Source of the DNA: Prolixibacteraceae bacterium
GTDB lineage: Bacteria > Bacteroidota > Bacteroidia > Bacteroidales > Prolixibacteraceae
Assembly: GCA_018648265.1 (NCBI GenBank)
Contig: JABGRN010000010.1
Span: forward strand, 1-64,000
Reading direction: 5' to 3'
DNA length: 64,000 nucleotides
Position numbers and translations under genes: made by a program. Positions 9,623 through 18,125 of the stretch are shown here, one piece after another. Position 1 is the stretch's first letter, and each line of letters starts with the position of its first letter. The notes below the pieces were generated by a model that was not told the origin of the DNA, made no database searches, and saw only the letters and a program-made list of their open reading frames with translations.

Positions 9623-10039
9623 ATGAAAAAAGTAACAGGAATTGGCGGGATATTTTTCAAAACCAAAGATCCCAAAAAAATGAAAGATTGGTACAATAAA
9701 AACCTGGGATTGGTAACCAACGAATATGGGTCAGTTTTCGAATTCAGAAGTTCAGATGAACCTAAGAAAAAAGGATACTCTGTGTGGAGTCCTTTTAATG
9801 ACAATACCAATTATTTTGAGCCATCAGAAAAAGAATTTATGATTAATTACAGGGTTGAAAATATTGAAAAGCTGGTAATTGAACTTCGTAACGCAGGAGT
9901 TACTATTTGCGATGAAATAGAAACTTTTGAATATGGAAAATTTATACACATTCTCGACCCAGAAAAAAATAAAATCGAACTTTGGGAACCAGTAGATCAG
10001 GTTTTTACCGATATGTATGAGGGGAAAACTACAAAGTAA
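9623..10039 (+). CDS. VOC-superfamily protein (glyoxalase/bleomycin-resistance fold)
   Basis: 138 residues with the paired beta-alpha-beta-beta-beta layout of the vicinal-oxygen-chelate fold. GIGGIFFKTKDPKKMKDWY opens the first module, and MINYRVENIEKLVIELRNAGV with ILDPEKNKIELWEP forms the second. The C-terminal Glu of KIELWEP is a usual metal ligand. The N-terminal metal position normally held by His is Gly/Phe here, so catalysis is uncertain. Cytoplasmic and probably monocistronic. Its stop codon overlaps the first bases of a dispersed intergenic repeat. The family is sound but the substrate is unknown. Confidence 0.85.
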   Translation: MKKVTGIGGIFFKTKDPKKMKDWYNKNLGLVTNEYGSVFEFRSSDEPKKKGYSVWSPFNDNTNYFEPSEKEFMINYRVENIEKLVIELRNAGVTICDEIETFEYGKFIHILDPEKNKIELWEPVDQVFTDMYEGKTTK

Positions 10040-10166
10040 TATCAATTGTACTTCAAAATGCCGCATAGCAAATTTTGAAGTTACAATTGTTAATGCCGAT
10101 AAAACGTCAAAGAAGCAGACTGAACAAAGCGAAAATTTGCGACATTTTGTTGTCAAATCGGTATAA
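10039..10166. repeat. Dispersed two-hairpin intergenic repeat, copy 1
   Basis: The first half is a hairpin: CAATTGTACTTCAAAAT at 10043-10059 pairs with ATTTTGAAGTTACAATTG at 10072-10089, one base bulged, around a GCCGCATAGC loop. The second half is bounded by AATGCCGAT and ATCGGTAT, which pair with one G-T. Related copies lie at 57992-58120 and 59838-59987. The outer ends (ATATCAATT and AATCGGTAT) are imperfect inverted repeats. The left end overlaps the stop codon of the VOC gene. No transposase or ORF inside. It resembles a MITE or REP element, and could also act as a terminator. Confidence 0.75.
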
Positions 10167-10504
10167 TACAAATCAAATTGGTGTGTTTGCAAAATCGCTT
10201 TCGTACTTTTATAAAGCTGAATCCAATTTATCAAAAATGTCAAAATTCTTATGCAGACCAAAAAAATGTGAGAATTCGAATGGTTCAATTAAGATAACCG
10301 ACCGTTAATTTAATTTCAAATACAGCAACCACTTTTGATTTCAGCCGAAATTAAAAAAAGCTCCTTAAAGTTTCTTTTATACCTCAAAAAAAATTGTAAT
10401 TTGCCGTCCTAAAAATTTAAAAAGGTAACTAAACCAATATTGAGAACTCGAAGGTTATCAAAACAATAATTAATATTAATTTTATAATTGATAAAAAACT
10501 TAGT
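10167..10504. other. Intergenic, no gene seen
   Basis: AT-rich sequence between the repeat and the M14-like gene. The short frames here (for example 10075-10308) begin inside the repeat and look non-coding. It should contain the promoter for 10505-14256, but only a near-consensus -7 box (TAATTTG, one base short) was found near 10400. Confidence 0.5.
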
Positions 10505-12517
10505 ATGATCAAAAAACTGCTTAGCTATTTATTGCTGTGTGTTCTGATTGTTTCAGTAAAACAACTTAATGCACAAAGCGAACCTCTGTTCAACAAATAC
10601 CACAGCGGAAATGAGGTTCAGCAAATTTTAAAAACATTGCATCAAAACAATGCTGCTAAAACTCAACTGCACAACATTGCCACAAGTCCGGGCGGTGAAC
10701 AAATTACTGTTTTAGAAATTGGTTCAAACCTCGATGATGCACCGGCAATATTTGTAGGTGCTAATTTCGAAGGTAATATTCCATTGTCAACCGAAGGGGC
10801 ACTCTATTTTGCAAAAATGTTGCTCGATTCTTCGTCTTATACCGAAAATATAAAATGGTTTATTTTACCGCTACCAAACCCTGACGCTGCAAAAGGTTTT
10901 TTTGCCAGTGTAAAAAACAATCGGTCGGTTAACGATTTTGTAGTTAACAACGATATGGACGAAGCAACTAACGAAGATGGTTTCGACGATTTAAACGGCG
11001 ACGGTTTTATCACCCAAATGCGTGTTAAAGATTTGAGCGGAACTCACTTTGTTTCGAAAAACGACCCACGAATTATGGTGCGTGCCGATGCAAAAAAAGG
11101 TGAACGTGGTGAATATAAAATGTATGCCGAAGGTATTGACAACGATGAAGATGGAAAATACAACGAAGATGGCGAAGGTGGTATTAATGTTGGTATCGCG
11201 TTCCCACACCTTTTTTCACACAAAATAAAAGAAGCAGGAATATGGCCTGGGCAAACTCCTGAAGTGTACGGTTTGCTGAGGTTTATTTTCGACCGCCCCA
11301 ATATTGCAATGGCTTATACTTTGGGCAGTTCAAATTTTTGTTTGGTTCCCCCCAAAGGGGGACGAAGAGGGGGAGCAAATCTTGAAAGTATAAAAATTCC
11401 AAGCCGATACGCAAGAATGTTGGGCGTTGATGCTTCAAAAACCTATAAAATGGATGAAGTTGTGGAATTAATGAAAACAATCGTACCTGCCGGAATGGAA
11501 GTTACACCTTCAATGGTTGCAGGTTTTTTAGGTTTGGGGGCAGCTGTTAATCCGCTCGACGACGATCTAAAATTTTATACTAAATTCTCGGAAGATTATA
11601 AAGAATACCTTAAAGCGAAAAAATTCAACACAGAAACACTTGCACCCGTTCCTGCTAAAAATGGCTCTTTTGAACTTTGGGCTTATTACCATCTCGGAAT
11701 ACCTTCGTTTAGTATGAACTTATTTTCTGTTCCAAAAGTAAAAGAAGAGAAGAAAAAAGAAGATGGAACCGTTTCGATGGAAGATGTTGAAAAAATGAGT
11801 GCCGATGATTTTTCAGCTCTTGGGGAAGATAAAATAGCAGGTTTTCTAAAAGCAAATAATGCACCAGAACGATTCACTGCAAAAGGAATAATTGAAATGA
11901 TGAAGTCGGGGAGGTTCTCACCAAAACAAATGGTTGGAATGATGAAGAATATGCCAAAACCTGAAAAAGAAAATGAACTTAGCGAAACAGACAAAGCACT
12001 GTTAGCGTGGTCTGAAAAACATTGGGATGGAAAAGGTTTTACTGAATGGGAGAAAATAACCCACCCAACCTTAGGCGAAGTTGAAATTGGCGGCTATGTT
12101 CCTTACCTGAAATCAACTCCAAACCAACATAAAATTGATTCACTTTTACAGGTTCAAATTCCCTGGTTAATGCAACTTTCAAAAAAACTGCCAAATATAC
12201 TGCCGGCAAAAGAAAAAGTCACCGACTTGGGTGCAGGGGTTTATAAACTTGAAATTTATATTGAAAACAATGGATATTTGCCCTATCCAATTTCAATGGG
12301 GCAACGCAACAACCAGCCTGCACCGGTAGTTGTTGTTTTAGAAGGCGACATTGAAATCCTGGAAGGGAAAAATCGTACACCTCTGGGAAATATTGGTGGC
12401 AACCAGGTAAAAAAATTAACATGGCTTATTAAAGCAGATAAAAAAACAACGATTTCTGCTAAAATCGATTCGGCTGTGTTTGGAAACAATGTGAAACAAA
12501 TTAATATTGGAGGTTAA
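10505..12517 (+). CDS. Peptidase M14-like protein with lost zinc site (probable pseudoenzyme)
   Basis: 670 residues with signal peptide (ends LNAQ, near 24). It aligns along its length with the M14 carboxypeptidase encoded just downstream. All catalytic positions differ: the HxxE zinc motif (His95/Glu98 in the neighbour) is Glu89/Ile92 here, the third ligand His290 is Gly274, and the catalytic Glu360 is Asn405. Two acidic, EF-hand-like insertions (DLNGDGFITQMRVKD and GIDNDEDGKYNEDGEGG) are shared by both. An extra segment of about 90 residues (about 413-500), rich in Lys and Glu, is absent from the neighbour. The two genes are separated by two bases. It probably binds peptide or assists its partner rather than cleaving; this is inference. 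A G-rich in-frame stretch at 11348-11374 is noted separately. Confidence 0.82.
   Translation: MIKKLLSYLLLCVLIVSVKQLNAQSEPLFNKYHSGNEVQQILKTLHQNNAAKTQLHNIATSPGGEQITVLEIGSNLDDAPAIFVGANFEGNIPLSTEGALYFAKMLLDSSSYTENIKWFILPLPNPDAAKGFFASVKNNRSVNDFVVNNDMDEATNEDGFDDLNGDGFITQMRVKDLSGTHFVSKNDPRIMVRADAKKGERGEYKMYAEGIDNDEDGKYNEDGEGGINVGIAFPHLFSHKIKEAGIWPGQTPEVYGLLRFIFDRPNIAMAYTLGSSNFCLVPPKGGRRGGANLESIKIPSRYARMLGVDASKTYKMDEVVELMKTIVPAGMEVTPSMVAGFLGLGAAVNPLDDDLKFYTKFSEDYKEYLKAKKFNTETLAPVPAKNGSFELWAYYHLGIPSFSMNLFSVPKVKEEKKKEDGTVSMEDVEKMSADDFSALGEDKIAGFLKANNAPERFTAKGIIEMMKSGRFSPKQMVGMMKNMPKPEKENELSETDKALLAWSEKHWDGKGFTEWEKITHPTLGEVEIGGYVPYLKSTPNQHKIDSLLQVQIPWLMQLSKKLPNILPAKEKVTDLGAGVYKLEIYIENNGYLPYPISMGQRNNQPAPVVVVLEGDIEILEGKNRTPLGNIGGNQVKKLTWLIKADKKTTISAKIDSAVFGNNVKQINIGG
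11348..11374 (+). repeat. G/C-rich hairpin stretch inside a coding region, REP-like
   Basis: A run of six C, three A and five G, then ACGAAGA and five more G, encodes PPKGGRRGG with codons (CCC, GGG, GGA) unlike the AT-rich surroundings. It resembles the short GC-rich palindromic repeats usually found between genes in Bacteroidota. It could be an insertion tolerated in a loop of the M14-like protein. Confidence 0.35.
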
Positions 12518-12519
12518 TC

Positions 12520-14256
12520 ATGAAGAAATTTATAATATTCACCCTACTATTTTCACTTGCAATTGTTGGTTTTTCAGTCGAAAAAGGAAAAATTGAAGTC
12601 CCCTTGCGTTTCGACAGGTACTACAGCTACGACGAAGTAAATGAAGCACTTAAAGTATTGAACAAAGCTTTTCCCGAACTAACAAAATTGGAAGTACTTG
12701 GGCAAAGCGAAGAAGGACGCGATATTTATGCACTGACCATTAACAACCCAAAAACCGGTGACGAATTAAGCAAACCCGGTGTTTATGTCGATGGGAATAT
12801 CCATGGCAACGAAATTCAGGCAGGCGAAGTTTGTTTGTATTATGCCAACATGCTTTTAACAAAATATGGTGAAAATGAAAAAGTTACAAAAGCAGTCGAT
12901 AAAAATTCACATTACATTATTCCTGTAGTAAATGTCGATGGGCGTTTTCACTTTTTTGAGGATGGTAATACACCCAGTTCGAACCGAAGTATAAGAGTTG
13001 CCAAAGATGACGATGGCGATGGACTGTTTGATGAAGATGCACCCGACGATTTAGATGGCGACGGCAGCATTTGTCAAATGCGGATAAAAGACCCTTTCGG
13101 GAGATACAAAATTGACTCGGAAGATAAACGGATTTTGGTTCCTGTTAAACCAGGGGAAAAAGGGGAATATTCTATGTTAGGATACGAAGGGATAGACAAC
13201 GATAACGATGGCCGGATTAACGAAGATGCTGAAGGTTATTTGGATCCGAACCGGAATTGGGGATTTAACTGGATGCCTCCATATGTACAGCGGGGTGCAG
13301 GTAATTTTCCACTTTCTGGTGTTGGTTTGAAAGCAATTGACGACTACATTTCTGACCGCCCAAACATAATTATCGGATATGCTTTTCACAACACTGGTGG
13401 AATGTGGTTGCGTGTTCCCGCCGAAAAATCAACTGGGATTGCGGCTTCAGATATTGCAGCTTACGACGTAATTGGAAAAGAAGCTGAAAAAATAACGCCC
13501 GGCTATGTTTATAAACCTGCCTACGATTTGTACCCAACTTATGGAGATTTCGATTCGCACCTGTTTTTTATCCACGGAATATATTCATTTGTAGGCGAAC
13601 TATTTATGAGAAGCCAGGAAACTTATACCGTTAAAAAAGAAGGTCCTAAAGAAGACGAATTGGAATCGTTTATGAGGGGTACGCGTACAGAACGAAGCCG
13701 CGAGCAATTAAAATTTAACGATAATGTGGCCCAGGGCGAATTGTACAAAGATTGGAAAAAATTCGAGCATCCAGTTTATGGTGAAATTGAAATCGGTGGC
13801 TGGGTAAAAATGAGTTCCCGTCTTCCCCACCCTTTTATGTTGCCAGATTTGGTGCACAGAAATGCTTCTGTAGTTTTTCTCTCAGCATTACAAACACCCG
13901 AAATTTCGATAGATGTATTTGAAGTAAAAGAAATTGGCAAAAATCTTCAACAGGTACGTGTAAGGTTGCAAAATGCAAAAGGGTTGCCATCAATGTCGGC
14001 ATACTCGGTAAGTAGCAAACTATATCCGCAAGATATGTTGACAGTGTCGGGCGGCAAGGTTGTAGCTGGCGGTAAAATTAGCGATAAACGATTGAATAAA
14101 GTTAATTACAAAGAGAAAAAACCTGAAATTCAATTCCTTTCCGTTCCAAGTTACGGAGTAGTTGAATATCAATTTTTAATTGAAGGAAAAGGAGAAATAA
14201 CTTTTAACTACGAATCGCAAAAAGCAAAAAACATTAATACGTCTGTTAAACTATAA
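12520..14256 (+). CDS. Zinc carboxypeptidase, peptidase family M14, exported
   Basis: 578 residues with an N-terminal signal. The zinc site is intact: DGNIHGNEIQAGE supplies His95 and Glu98, YAFHNTGG supplies His290, and SFVGELF supplies the catalytic Glu360. DPNRNWGFNW (about 242-251) supplies the substrate-binding Asn-Arg. Two Asp-rich, calcium-loop-like insertions lie at about 163-185 and 224-238. The C-terminal about 150 residues form a beta-rich domain. It probably trims C-terminal residues from peptides in the periplasm or outside. It is the second gene of a two-gene unit with its inactive paralogue, and a strong terminator follows 15 bases after the stop. Confidence 0.92.
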   Translation: MKKFIIFTLLFSLAIVGFSVEKGKIEVPLRFDRYYSYDEVNEALKVLNKAFPELTKLEVLGQSEEGRDIYALTINNPKTGDELSKPGVYVDGNIHGNEIQAGEVCLYYANMLLTKYGENEKVTKAVDKNSHYIIPVVNVDGRFHFFEDGNTPSSNRSIRVAKDDDGDGLFDEDAPDDLDGDGSICQMRIKDPFGRYKIDSEDKRILVPVKPGEKGEYSMLGYEGIDNDNDGRINEDAEGYLDPNRNWGFNWMPPYVQRGAGNFPLSGVGLKAIDDYISDRPNIIIGYAFHNTGGMWLRVPAEKSTGIAASDIAAYDVIGKEAEKITPGYVYKPAYDLYPTYGDFDSHLFFIHGIYSFVGELFMRSQETYTVKKEGPKEDELESFMRGTRTERSREQLKFNDNVAQGELYKDWKKFEHPVYGEIEIGGWVKMSSRLPHPFMLPDLVHRNASVVFLSALQTPEISIDVFEVKEIGKNLQQVRVRLQNAKGLPSMSAYSVSSKLYPQDMLTVSGGKVVAGGKISDKRLNKVNYKEKKPEIQFLSVPSYGVVEYQFLIEGKGEITFNYESQKAKNINTSVKL

Positions 14257-14270
14257 TGCTGTTTAATTAA

Positions 14271-14300
14271 AGGAGTGCTAATTCAGTACTCCTTTTTTTT
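14271..14300. terminator. Rho-independent terminator after the M14 pair
   Basis: AGGAGTGCT at 14271-14279 pairs with AGTACTCCT at 14285-14293 (nine pairs, one G-T), with a five-base loop and a run of T to 14300. The minus-strand gene that converges here ends at 14299, inside the T tract. Confidence 0.88.
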
Positions 14301-15048
14301 ATAAATATTGGTTGTTCTCCATTTTCTCTATCCGCCACTCACTCAACTGCTTTATCCGGTTCAATACATTTGCTGTTACCCGGTTGTGAGTATTTTCCCA
14401 AGCCTTATTCACTAATTTATTTGCTTGTTTTTCTTTCCCATAAAAATTAAAACTAACGGCAAAAATCAACTGCGAATGTGCCTTCTCTCCCAGCCCGGCA
14501 ATAGACGAACGAACATACATAGTAAAAATGCCTATTGGATATCCACCGCTACTTTTATACAAAAGATAACGTGCATTATCAAAATCAAATTCATCGGGTG
14601 TTTTTTTAATCCGTATCGAATTCAAATAAAACAATGGGATTAAATTTAATCCCAAAAAATCTTTTTTAATTCCAAATGGGTATTTAGACCATCCAAAAGG
14701 CAAAATCCTGATTTCTTCAATTTTTTCGCCAACACGTTCAACTTTTGCTACATGGTTTGGCCAACAGGTTGAATCGCCGTTCCAATTTAACAGTTCATTA
14801 AAAACGTAACTCACAGGAGCTTCAATTCCAATTTTATGAATATTTAAAACTGAATTCCGATCAACCTCGATGCCCACCCTTTGCATAATTTGTTGATTAA
14901 ACTTTTGCCGTTTTTCTTCGGAAACAAATTTTATCAACGTATTCATTTTTGGTCTGGTCAACAAAAAATACCAAATATCTGAAAGCAAAGTTTTGCTCTT
15001 TGTAGGTGGTTTCCTGAGTTGGTCTTTTAATGCAGTGTTTTTCATCAT
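14299..15048 (-). CDS. Conserved hypothetical protein, possibly SRPBCC/START-like
   Basis: About 250 residues from the ATG at 15048; a start at 15090 would add 14 residues with no signal. No membrane segment is evident. The middle part (SVLNIHKIGIEAPVSYVFNELLNWNGDSTCWPNHVAKVERV) reads like the opening strand and helix of an SRPBCC ligand-binding fold (polyketide cyclase/START type). The C-terminus is helical and charged (NKAWENTHNRVTANVLNRIKQLSEW). I do not recognise a named family, so this fold suggestion is weak. It stands alone, convergent to the M14 pair. Confidence 0.6.
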   Translation of the reverse strand: MMKNTALKDQLRKPPTKSKTLLSDIWYFLLTRPKMNTLIKFVSEEKRQKFNQQIMQRVGIEVDRNSVLNIHKIGIEAPVSYVFNELLNWNGDSTCWPNHVAKVERVGEKIEEIRILPFGWSKYPFGIKKDFLGLNLIPLFYLNSIRIKKTPDEFDFDNARYLLYKSSGGYPIGIFTMYVRSSIAGLGEKAHSQLIFAVSFNFYGKEKQANKLVNKAWENTHNRVTANVLNRIKQLSEWRIEKMENNQYL

Positions 15049-15358
15049 AATTGTAATTTTCTGGCACCAGAAATTGTTTCTGCACACCAAACTATCAGCT
15101 TTCTTCGAATTTTAACAGTTTCAAAGTAATACAATTTTAAAACTTTAAGGCAATATTTTATTAACACTTATTATTTTCACAAAGTCCAAATCATATTAAA
15201 TTTTTTAAATTTGGCCACTTAATATTTTTAATAATCTGTATTAATGTCAAACAAACATCAAGCAATTTTTTGTTTTAGAAATGTAGCAATACAAAGCTTT
15301 ATTATTATAATCATAAGAATTTACGAGACATTTATTGACATTTATAATTAATATTTTT

Positions 15359-15757
15359 ATGAATAAAAATCTAAAAACAAGACCTCCACTTTTAAGCGCC
15401 CTGTGTTTATTGACATTTTTGGGTAACACCCTTGGATTTATCTCATATTTTATTGCATCCATTTTTTTTGAAAAGACTACCGAATTAATAATAAAATATT
15501 CAGCCTGGCATTCAGCAGAAACAATTTCGCCGTTTTATTTTACAACATTAATGGCACTTTTTGCGCTTTCGTTAATCGGGGCCATCAGGATGTGGAAACT
15601 GCACCGCGACGGTTATTTTTTGTATTTAATTGCACAATCGCTAATTTTATTTTTACCCGTTGCATGGATAAACGGCCAGGCTTTTTCAATGGTCAACGCC
15701 ATTTTCACAACCATATTTATTTTAGGGTACAGTTTGAATTGGAGGAACCTAAAATAA
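15359..15757 (+). CDS. Four-helix integral membrane protein of unknown function
   Basis: About 132 residues from the ATG at 15359; the earlier in-frame ATG at 15335 adds eight residues. Four hydrophobic segments are visible: SALCLLTFLGNTLGFISYF, FYFTTLMALFALSLIGAI, YFLYLIAQSLILFLPVAW and AFSMVNAIFTTIFILGYSL. Charged loops lie between them (WKLHRD). It belongs in the inner membrane. No motif points to transport or catalysis. It is flanked by long non-coding stretches and so is probably transcribed alone. Confidence 0.65.
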   Translation: MNKNLKTRPPLLSALCLLTFLGNTLGFISYFIASIFFEKTTELIIKYSAWHSAETISPFYFTTLMALFALSLIGAIRMWKLHRDGYFLYLIAQSLILFLPVAWINGQAFSMVNAIFTTIFILGYSLNWRNLK

Positions 15758-16159
15758 TATGTTATTTGTAATTTGATTTTTCTTTGCTTTGCTTCGTTCA
15801 TTTTCATCAGGAAAAGAATTGCAGCGATGTGGAAATCAGTCCAAGTTAAATGAAAAGAGGTTTGGGACAAAGCCCCAAATATTCAGGTACCCAGATAGTT
15901 AAAGATTATCTGCACCTATTTCAGATAATTTTTCTTTATCGAAGCCATGTTAAAATAAATTATTGAAAACCTTATCCATCACCTTTTACCTCACCTATTC
16001 GTTCCGAGTTTTTTTATTGTGTGCCTCCTTTCAAAAATTAACACTTTTACTAACTGGTACGAAATGGTGTAAACAAGAAACTACCTTTTTTTGATCCACT
16101 TATTTTTGTTGAAAGAAATATTTCTAAATTTGAAAAAATTAGTCAATAAAAATAGTCAA
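15758..16159. other. Intergenic region with promoter for the 16160-19900 operon
   Basis: About 400 bases. A small hairpin TTTGGG...CCCAAA lies near 15861-15880 without a T run. Apart from that and the -7 box at 16125 nothing recognisable is present. An in-frame upstream ATG at 16091 for the next gene lies before the predicted transcription start and is not used in this annotation. Confidence 0.5.
16125..16132 (+). promoter_or_regulatory. Bacteroidota promoter, -7 box TAAATTTG with upstream TTTG
   Basis: TAAATTTG matches TAnnTTTG, and a TTTG lies at 16105-16108, 16 bases upstream, near the -33 position. The predicted transcription start falls just before the ATG at 16160, supporting that start over the ATG at 16091. 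Confidence 0.6.
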
Positions 16160-16696
16160 ATGGAAGAACTAACAATTGGGACACGAGTTGATCATCCCAG
16201 ATACGGAGAAGGTATTATCAGCAAGGATAAATTAACTGCTTACGAAATTTTTTTTGAAAGGGGAGGGAAAATTGAAATCACAAAACGAAATACCGATTTA
16301 ACGGTTATCGAAAAAAATGAGGATTCAATCCCAAAATCAGGGCTTTCAATTGCAGAAATCGAGGAAGTAATTAATTATGTTTTAGATAAACACGGAGCTT
16401 TAAACGAAGTTGTTCCGCTTGGCGAAAAATGGATTGGGGGAACTATGCTTTTACAGCCTGCCAACAAAGATTTATCGCCCAAAGAAATTCCGGTTGAAAC
16501 ATTTTTTCATAAAATAGTTATGCTACGCGACCGGTTGAGGGTTTTAGAACAGAATATTAACAGCCACCATGTTTTAACCGACGAAGACAAAGTAAACCTT
16601 CAACAATACATTACCCGGATTTATGGTTCCCTCACAACTTTTAACGTGTTATTTTCAGAGAAATCAAATTATTTTTCGGGAGTTAAATCAAAATAA
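16160..16696 (+). CDS. Conserved hypothetical protein with KOW/SH3-like N-terminus
   Basis: 178 residues from the ATG at 16160. The N-terminus (LTIGTRVDHPRYGEGIISK...YEIFFERGGKIEI) has the short beta-barrel pattern of the 'V-H-x-x-Y-G-x-G-x-I' type seen in CarD/UvrD-C-like nucleic-acid or protein-binding modules. The remainder is a helical domain (EIEEVINYVLDKHGALNEVVPLGEKWIGGTMLLQPANKDL...ETFFHKIVMLRDRLRVLEQNIN). No signal or membrane segment. It starts an operon with an esterase two bases downstream. The function is unknown; a binding rather than enzymatic role is my inference. Confidence 0.75.
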   Translation: MEELTIGTRVDHPRYGEGIISKDKLTAYEIFFERGGKIEITKRNTDLTVIEKNEDSIPKSGLSIAEIEEVINYVLDKHGALNEVVPLGEKWIGGTMLLQPANKDLSPKEIPVETFFHKIVMLRDRLRVLEQNINSHHVLTDEDKVNLQQYITRIYGSLTTFNVLFSEKSNYFSGVKSK

Positions 16697-16698
16697 AC

Positions 16699-17601
16699 AT
16701 GAATAAAAAAATTTTAGTTTTAGTATTTGTAGTAATAAATATTGCTGCTTTTGCTCAGAATAAAGTAATTAAAGTTTGGCCAAACGGAGCCCCTGAGCAC
16801 AATGGAATGGACGAACCCGAAGAGAAATTTGAAGGAGTCCGCGTTCGAAATGTTTCTGAAGCTGAAATGTATGTTTACCTGCCCGAAGAAAAAAATAATA
16901 CAGGTGCAGCAGTTGTAATTTGTCCGGGAGGGGGTTATTGGATTGAAGCCATGGATCACGAGGGTTTTGAAATGGCAGAGTGGTTAAAATCAAAAGGAGT
17001 GACAGGAATTGTTTTGAAATACAGGCTTCCGTATGGCCATCACGAAATCCCTTCGGGAGATGCACGGCAAGCGATGCGAATTGTACGGATGAACGCAAAA
17101 GATTGGGGAATAGATCCAAACAAAATTGGAATAGCCGGTTCATCGGCTGGAGGGCATTTGGCCGCAACGGTGGGAACCCGTTTTGATAAAGAGGAAAAAC
17201 AGGGCTCTGTACTAATTGAACAAATAAGTAGCCGCCCCGATTTTATGTTGCTCCTTTATCCGGTTATTACTTTTAATGAAGCTTTTGGGCACATGGGATC
17301 TCGAAAAAACCTGATTGGCGAAGGAAATAATTGGGAATTGGTTAAAAAATATTCAAACGAATTACATGTTTCTTCTGAAACACCTCCCACTTTCCTGGTG
17401 CTTGCAGACGATGACAAAGCAGTGGTCCCCCGAAATTCAGTTGAATTTTATTTGGCTTTAAAAAAGAATAATGTCCCCGCCGAAATGCATATTTTTAGTG
17501 AAGGCGGACATGGTTTTGGAATGAACAAAAAGAATTTGCCTGTTGACAAGTGGCCTGAATTATTTTATGATTGGATGAAAGCCCAGAAAATAATTAAATA
17601 A
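16699..17601 (+). CDS. Exported alpha/beta-hydrolase, acetyl-xylan-esterase-like (BD-FAE type)
   Basis: 300 residues with signal peptide ending AAFAQ at 20. The fold signatures are clear: an oxyanion-loop PGGGYW at about 76-81, nucleophile Ser149 in GSSAGG, an acid in LADDDKAVVP (Asp238 or Asp239) and His271 in EGGHGFGM. The opening (KVWPNGAPEHNGMDEPE) is common in Bacteroidota esterases that remove acetyl or feruloyl groups from plant-type glycans. It probably acts in the periplasm. Its stop shares one base with the next gene's ATG, so translation is likely coupled. Confidence 0.9.
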   Translation: MNKKILVLVFVVINIAAFAQNKVIKVWPNGAPEHNGMDEPEEKFEGVRVRNVSEAEMYVYLPEEKNNTGAAVVICPGGGYWIEAMDHEGFEMAEWLKSKGVTGIVLKYRLPYGHHEIPSGDARQAMRIVRMNAKDWGIDPNKIGIAGSSAGGHLAATVGTRFDKEEKQGSVLIEQISSRPDFMLLLYPVITFNEAFGHMGSRKNLIGEGNNWELVKKYSNELHVSSETPPTFLVLADDDKAVVPRNSVEFYLALKKNNVPAEMHIFSEGGHGFGMNKKNLPVDKWPELFYDWMKAQKIIK

Positions 17602-18125
17602 TGCGAAAGACCCATCCTCTGAATGTAATTAAATATTGCCCAAAATGTGGATCGCCAGAATTTAAAGTTTCGGGAGAACGATCGTTGAAATGTAAAAATT
17701 GCAGGTTTCATTTTTTTATTAATTCTGCGGCTGCGGTGGCTGCCTTGATTGCAAACGACGAGGGAAAATTAATGCTGGTAAAGCGTGGTGTGGAACCCGA
17801 TTACGGAAAACTGGATCTTCCCGGTGGTTTTGTTGACCCCGGCGAAAATGCTGAAAATGCCGTTCGGAGGGAGCTTTTTGAAGAGTTGAGTTTAGAAGTG
17901 AAAGAAATAGAATATATTGCTTCGGCGCCCAATGAATATATTTTTTCTGAATTTAGTGTGTTTACTACCGACCTTGCTTTTAAAGTAATTCCAGAATCAC
18001 TTGCAGGTTTAATTCCAATGGATGATATTCTCGATTTTAAATTTTATAGTAAAGAAGAAATTAATTACAACAATATTCCTGCTCCTTCAATAAGAAATTT
18101 TGTACAACAATTTTTTAAATTATGA
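17601..18125 (+). CDS. NUDIX hydrolase with N-terminal zinc ribbon
   Basis: 174 residues. Cys13, Cys16, Cys31 and Cys34 form a zinc ribbon (YCPKCG...KCKNC) as in NADH-pyrophosphatase-like NUDIX proteins. The NUDIX box runs from Gly76 to Leu98 (G-x5-E82-x7-R90-E91-L-x-E94-E95), with Ser97 at the usual Gly. It hydrolyses a nucleoside diphosphate linked to another group; the exact substrate is unknown. Cytoplasmic. It overlaps the previous stop by one base and the next start by four (ATGA), which supports co-translation. Confidence 0.92.
   Translation: MRKTHPLNVIKYCPKCGSPEFKVSGERSLKCKNCRFHFFINSAAAVAALIANDEGKLMLVKRGVEPDYGKLDLPGGFVDPGENAENAVRRELFEELSLEVKEIEYIASAPNEYIFSEFSVFTTDLAFKVIPESLAGLIPMDDILDFKFYSKEEINYNNIPAPSIRNFVQQFFKL

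Noticed and set aside
9824-10288. 154-codon minus-strand open frame over the VOC gene and the repeat
   Set aside because: It runs antisense to a clear VOC-family gene and then through the intergenic repeat; composition is Phe/Ile-rich as expected for antisense AT-rich sequence.
10075-10308. 77-codon plus-strand frame in the intergenic repeat
   Set aside because: It begins inside the repeat copy, has no recognisable motif and is not retained in the other repeat copies.
15861-15880. TTTGGG...CCCAAA hairpin as terminator
   Set aside because: Short stem and no T tract on either strand; not enough to call.
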